Of a stretch of DNA of 64,000 bases, positions 61,753-64,000 are shown piece after piece. The notes under the pieces are model-generated. The model was not told where the DNA came from. It saw only the letters and a program-made list of their open reading frames with translations, and did not search any database. Source of the stretch: an uncultured Sphingomonas sp. (GTDB lineage Bacteria > Pseudomonadota > Alphaproteobacteria > Sphingomonadales > Sphingomonadaceae); the NCBI RefSeq assembly GCF_913776855.1, contig NZ_CAJYQD010000018.1, positions 1 to 64,000 of the forward strand. The letters run 5' to 3'. The stretch's first letter is position 1. Each line of letters opens with the position of its first letter. The position numbers and the translations under genes are program-made.

Positions 61753-62244
61753 ATGCATCCGGGTCAGATCGCAACCGGGGCGCCGACATGGGTCTATGCC
61801 CTGTTGGCGGGCCTCATCTTTCTTGGCGTGCGGCGGTTGCGGACGCGCGAGGTGCCGGTGGCGGTCGCACTGCTGCCGTCGATCGCCTTCTTCCTGTGGA
61901 GCGTGACAGGGGTTTCCGCCTTCGCCCATCAGGCCGGGGCCGCATCCGCGCTGGGGGCTTGGGTAATCGGCGCAGCACTGGGCGCGGCAAGCGGTGTGCT
62001 GCTCCCCGATCCGCGTGGTCAGCGGTTGCCGGGGGGACGGGTCCGCCAACCGGGGTCGCCGTTGCCGCTGATCCTGTATCTCGGCGTGTTCGTCGTCCGC
62101 TTCGCCTGCGGGGCATGGGGCGCGATCGTTCCGGCGCAGGCGACGCTGGCGACCGCGATCGGCATTGCGGTGGGGGCGGCGATGATGGCGCGGCTGCTGG
62201 TCGGCGTCGCACGCTGGCGCACGGTTTCCGCCCAGCCCGCCTGA
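61753..62244 (+). CDS. Four-helix membrane protein (DUF6622-like)
   Basis: A 163-residue integral membrane protein with four predicted helices and short loops; the start MHPGQIATGAPTWVYALLAG and LIFLGVRRLRTREVP resemble the DUF6622 group. Function unknown. AAGGAA precedes ATG 61753. Its stop lies 4 bp from the convergent TauE/SafE stop. Confidence 0.75.
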   Translation: MHPGQIATGAPTWVYALLAGLIFLGVRRLRTREVPVAVALLPSIAFFLWSVTGVSAFAHQAGAASALGAWVIGAALGAASGVLLPDPRGQRLPGGRVRQPGSPLPLILYLGVFVVRFACGAWGAIVPAQATLATAIGIAVGAAMMARLLVGVARWRTVSAQPA

Positions 62245-62248
62245 ACGG

Positions 62249-62995
62249 TCAGGTCACTCCGTCCCACACCAGCTTCACCCCCACCGCGATCATCAGCACA
62301 TAGATCGCGGTGTAGAACCGGTGTGCCGACACCCGCCGCACCAGCCACACGCCGGCAACGGTCGATGCGACCGCCACCGGCAGCAGCGCCGCCGAGGTCA
62401 GCAGGTTCGCCCGCGTGAACTGGCCGAGCGCCAGATAGGCCGGGACCTTCAGCCAATTCACCGCGCCGAAGAACAGCGCGGTGGTGCCGACCAGCACGTC
62501 GCGCGGCAACTGGCGCGGCAGCACCCATAGCTGAAACGGCGGCTGTCCGGCATGGGCGACCTGGCTGGTAAAGCCCGACGCGACGCCGAACAGCGTGCCG
62601 ACCCAGCCGGGCGACCGGGCGGCGACCGGCATCCCGCGGCGTTCGATCCGCAGCCGCCACAGTCCGAAGGCGACCGAAATCGCGCCGACCACTGCCAGTA
62701 CCGCCGAGGGCCGTACCGTGCTGGCAAAGCCATAGCCGAGCAGGATTCCCAGCCCCGCGCCCGGCAGCATCCATGCGATCACTCGCCAGTCGATCGTCCC
62801 GCGGAATGCCCAGATGCCGACCACATCCTGCACGATCAGGATCGGCAACAGGATCGCCGCCGCGCGTACCGGGTCGATCGCCAGCGCCAACATCGGCAGC
62901 GACAGGGCGCCCATGCCGGAAAAGCCGCCCTTGGCCAGCCCGAGCAGTACCACCGCCGGCACCGCCAGCGCATAGAAGAACGGGTCGACGATCAC
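62249..62995 (-). CDS. TauE/SafE-family permease
   Basis: A 248-residue permease with 7-8 predicted helices; the segments GLAKGGFSGMGALSLPMLAL near 17-36 and FGVASGFTSQVAHAGQPPF mark the two repeats of the sulfite exporter TauE/SafE family. Members export sulfonates, sulfite or sulfoacetate; the substrate here is unknown. The start is GTG 62995, 4 bp after the previous stop on the minus strand. Confidence 0.9.
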   Translation of the reverse strand: MIVDPFFYALAVPAVVLLGLAKGGFSGMGALSLPMLALAIDPVRAAAILLPILIVQDVVGIWAFRGTIDWRVIAWMLPGAGLGILLGYGFASTVRPSAVLAVVGAISVAFGLWRLRIERRGMPVAARSPGWVGTLFGVASGFTSQVAHAGQPPFQLWVLPRQLPRDVLVGTTALFFGAVNWLKVPAYLALGQFTRANLLTSAALLPVAVASTVAGVWLVRRVSAHRFYTAIYVLMIAVGVKLVWDGVT

Positions 62996-62999
62996 CGTG

Positions 63000-63383
63000 T
63001 CAGTCCCGGCGGTCCTGCAACGCCTGCGCAATGCGAAACAGCGCCAGCACCCCGACCGCCAGCACCGCGACCAGTGCCAGTACCGCATAGGTCAGCACGG
63101 CCAGCCCGTCGGAGACGCTGCGCGTGGCGGCGGCCTGTTGCGCCATCGCGGCGCTTTCCGCTGTTTCGACGCGCGGCGCGCCGGTCGTAAAGGGCGCGGG
63201 CGGCGGAAGCGGCGTGCCGGTGCGCGGATCGATCCGTTCGGCGGTGTCGACGCCAGCTTCCGAACCCGAACGCGACGATCCGCCCCTGGTCGACATGGTT
63301 GCCACCGCGCCGACCATCGCTAGCGTGGCGAAGATCGCCAGCACCCACGACAGCGCCCGCGCCTGCCAGCCACCGGCGGTCAT
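63000..63383 (-). CDS. Small protein with two membrane helices
   Basis: A 127-residue protein with helices at about 9-29 and 94-117 and a polar, proline-containing loop between them. No family recognised. ATG 63383 overlaps the crtZ stop (ATGA), so it is translated from the same message. A link to carotenoids is only by position. Confidence 0.7.
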   Translation of the reverse strand: MTAGGWQARALSWVLAIFATLAMVGAVATMSTRGGSSRSGSEAGVDTAERIDPRTGTPLPPPAPFTTGAPRVETAESAAMAQQAAATRSVSDGLAVLTYAVLALVAVLAVGVLALFRIAQALQDRRD

Positions 63384-63904
63384 GGATGCTCGACGGGATC
63401 GCGGGTCTGCGCGGTCGGCGCGCGAACCCCGGCATTGCCGCGGCGCTTCAGTTCGGCCTTCAGGTCTTCGGGCCTGGGCGCCCACAGGAATCCGAAGCTG
63501 ACCGTGCCATGCTTGCTTTCGACCGCATGATGCAGCCGATGGGCGGAAATGATCCGCTTCATATAGCTCGATTTCGGCAGATAGCGGTGGTTCAGCCGAC
63601 GATGGACGATGATGTCGTGGAACCCGAAATAGATCGCGCCATAGGCGGCGATGCCCGCCCCGATCCAGATCGTGCCAGGCCACCAGCCCCATTGCACCCC
63701 GCCCAGCAGCAGGACGATCGACGGCACTGCGAAGATCGCGGCATACAGGTCGTTCCACTCCCAGTTGCCATGGCGCGGGGCGTGGTGGCTGGCGTGCAGG
63801 AACCAGCCCGGCCCGTGCATCAGCCAGCGATGCGCGACATAGGCGAACCCTTCCATGAAGATCACGGTGGCGACGAAGATCAGAATGCCGATGGCCCAGT
63901 GCAT
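63380..63904 (-). CDS. crtZ: Beta-carotene hydroxylase (CrtZ type)
   Basis: Membrane di-iron hydroxylase that adds 3-OH groups to beta-carotene rings, giving zeaxanthin. 174 residues. All histidine boxes of the family are present: HRWLMH (25-30), HASHH (37-41), HDIIVH and HRLHH. ATG 63904 is preferred because the CrtZ N-terminus begins there; ATG 63934 is in frame. Promoter sequence lies beyond it to the window end. Confidence 0.95.
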   Translation of the reverse strand: MHWAIGILIFVATVIFMEGFAYVAHRWLMHGPGWFLHASHHAPRHGNWEWNDLYAAIFAVPSIVLLLGGVQWGWWPGTIWIGAGIAAYGAIYFGFHDIIVHRRLNHRYLPKSSYMKRIISAHRLHHAVESKHGTVSFGFLWAPRPEDLKAELKRRGNAGVRAPTAQTRDPVEHP

Positions 63905-64000
63905 GGCGGCGATATAGCGGCTTGGGCAAGACATTGCGACGGCTTACCGCCGATCGGTGCTGCGCGCGCTTCCGGCTGCGATCGGCTGGTCCGCCGCCCT

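Overview
The window is chromosomal DNA of a high-GC alphaproteobacterium, most probably a member of the Sphingomonadaceae. The reasons are the gene content (CrtZ-type carotenoid hydroxylase, PhaR/thiolase polyhydroxybutyrate genes, class-I-type TonB receptor, ribD-ribE-ribB-ribH block, an Mpo1-like protein in what would be a sphingolipid-making lineage), the very high GC3 and the many short palindromic repeats of the CCCCGGCGAAGGCCGGGG type between genes. No rRNA, tRNA, CRISPR array, prophage or classical insertion sequence was seen.

Layout. 42-8552: a TCA-cycle operon (mdh, sucD, sucA, sucB, a DUF1877 gene, lpdA), interrupted after mdh by a small GIY-YIG nuclease gene framed by a perfect 29-bp inverted repeat. 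8693-12595: a CpaF-type ATPase, a secreted aspartyl protease with PDZ domain, a two-helix membrane protein and an exported methyltransferase-like protein. 12781-15656: PHB genes (phaR divergent from a PhaC-like hydrolase and phaA). 15880-19188: a large TonB-dependent receptor behind an AT-rich promoter. 19317-28098: proA, nadD, rsfS, rlmH, an EnvC-like protein, a chemoreceptor, ctpA, a DsbB-like protein and coq7, with frequent 1-4 nt start/stop overlaps. 28327-33482: hom, a 2OG-Fe(II) oxygenase, a Bcr/CflA exporter, an extremely acidic protein, a lipoprotein and a thioesterase. 33554-38878: a SIMPL protein and, divergently, an RND efflux pair with a palindromic operator over its -10 box. 39051-45618: DUF445 protein, pdeM, a zinc-ribbon protein, ftsE-ftsX, a YdcF-like protein, an acyltransferase and a frameshifted small gene. 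45758-53662: malate synthase G, a LysR regulator, the homogentisate pathway (hppD, hmgA, a Rieske ferredoxin), patatin and a PEBP protein. 53796-59995 (minus strand): riboflavin synthesis genes, a TonB-like energy transducer, gltX and a YcxB-like protein. 60087-63904: prs, an Mpo1-like protein, small membrane proteins, a TauE/SafE permease and crtZ.

Themes. Central carbon flow (2-oxoglutarate to malate, glyoxylate to malate, acetoacetyl-CoA to PHB, tyrosine to homogentisate), envelope biogenesis and division (EnvC, CtpA, FtsEX, PlsC, DsbB) and outer-membrane transport (TonB, receptor, RND pump) dominate. The most unusual feature is the repeat landscape: at least three palindrome families sit in intergenic gaps, and one family exactly brackets the GIY-YIG nuclease gene, which suggests a nuclease-associated repeat system comparable to, but different from, REP/RAYT transposases.
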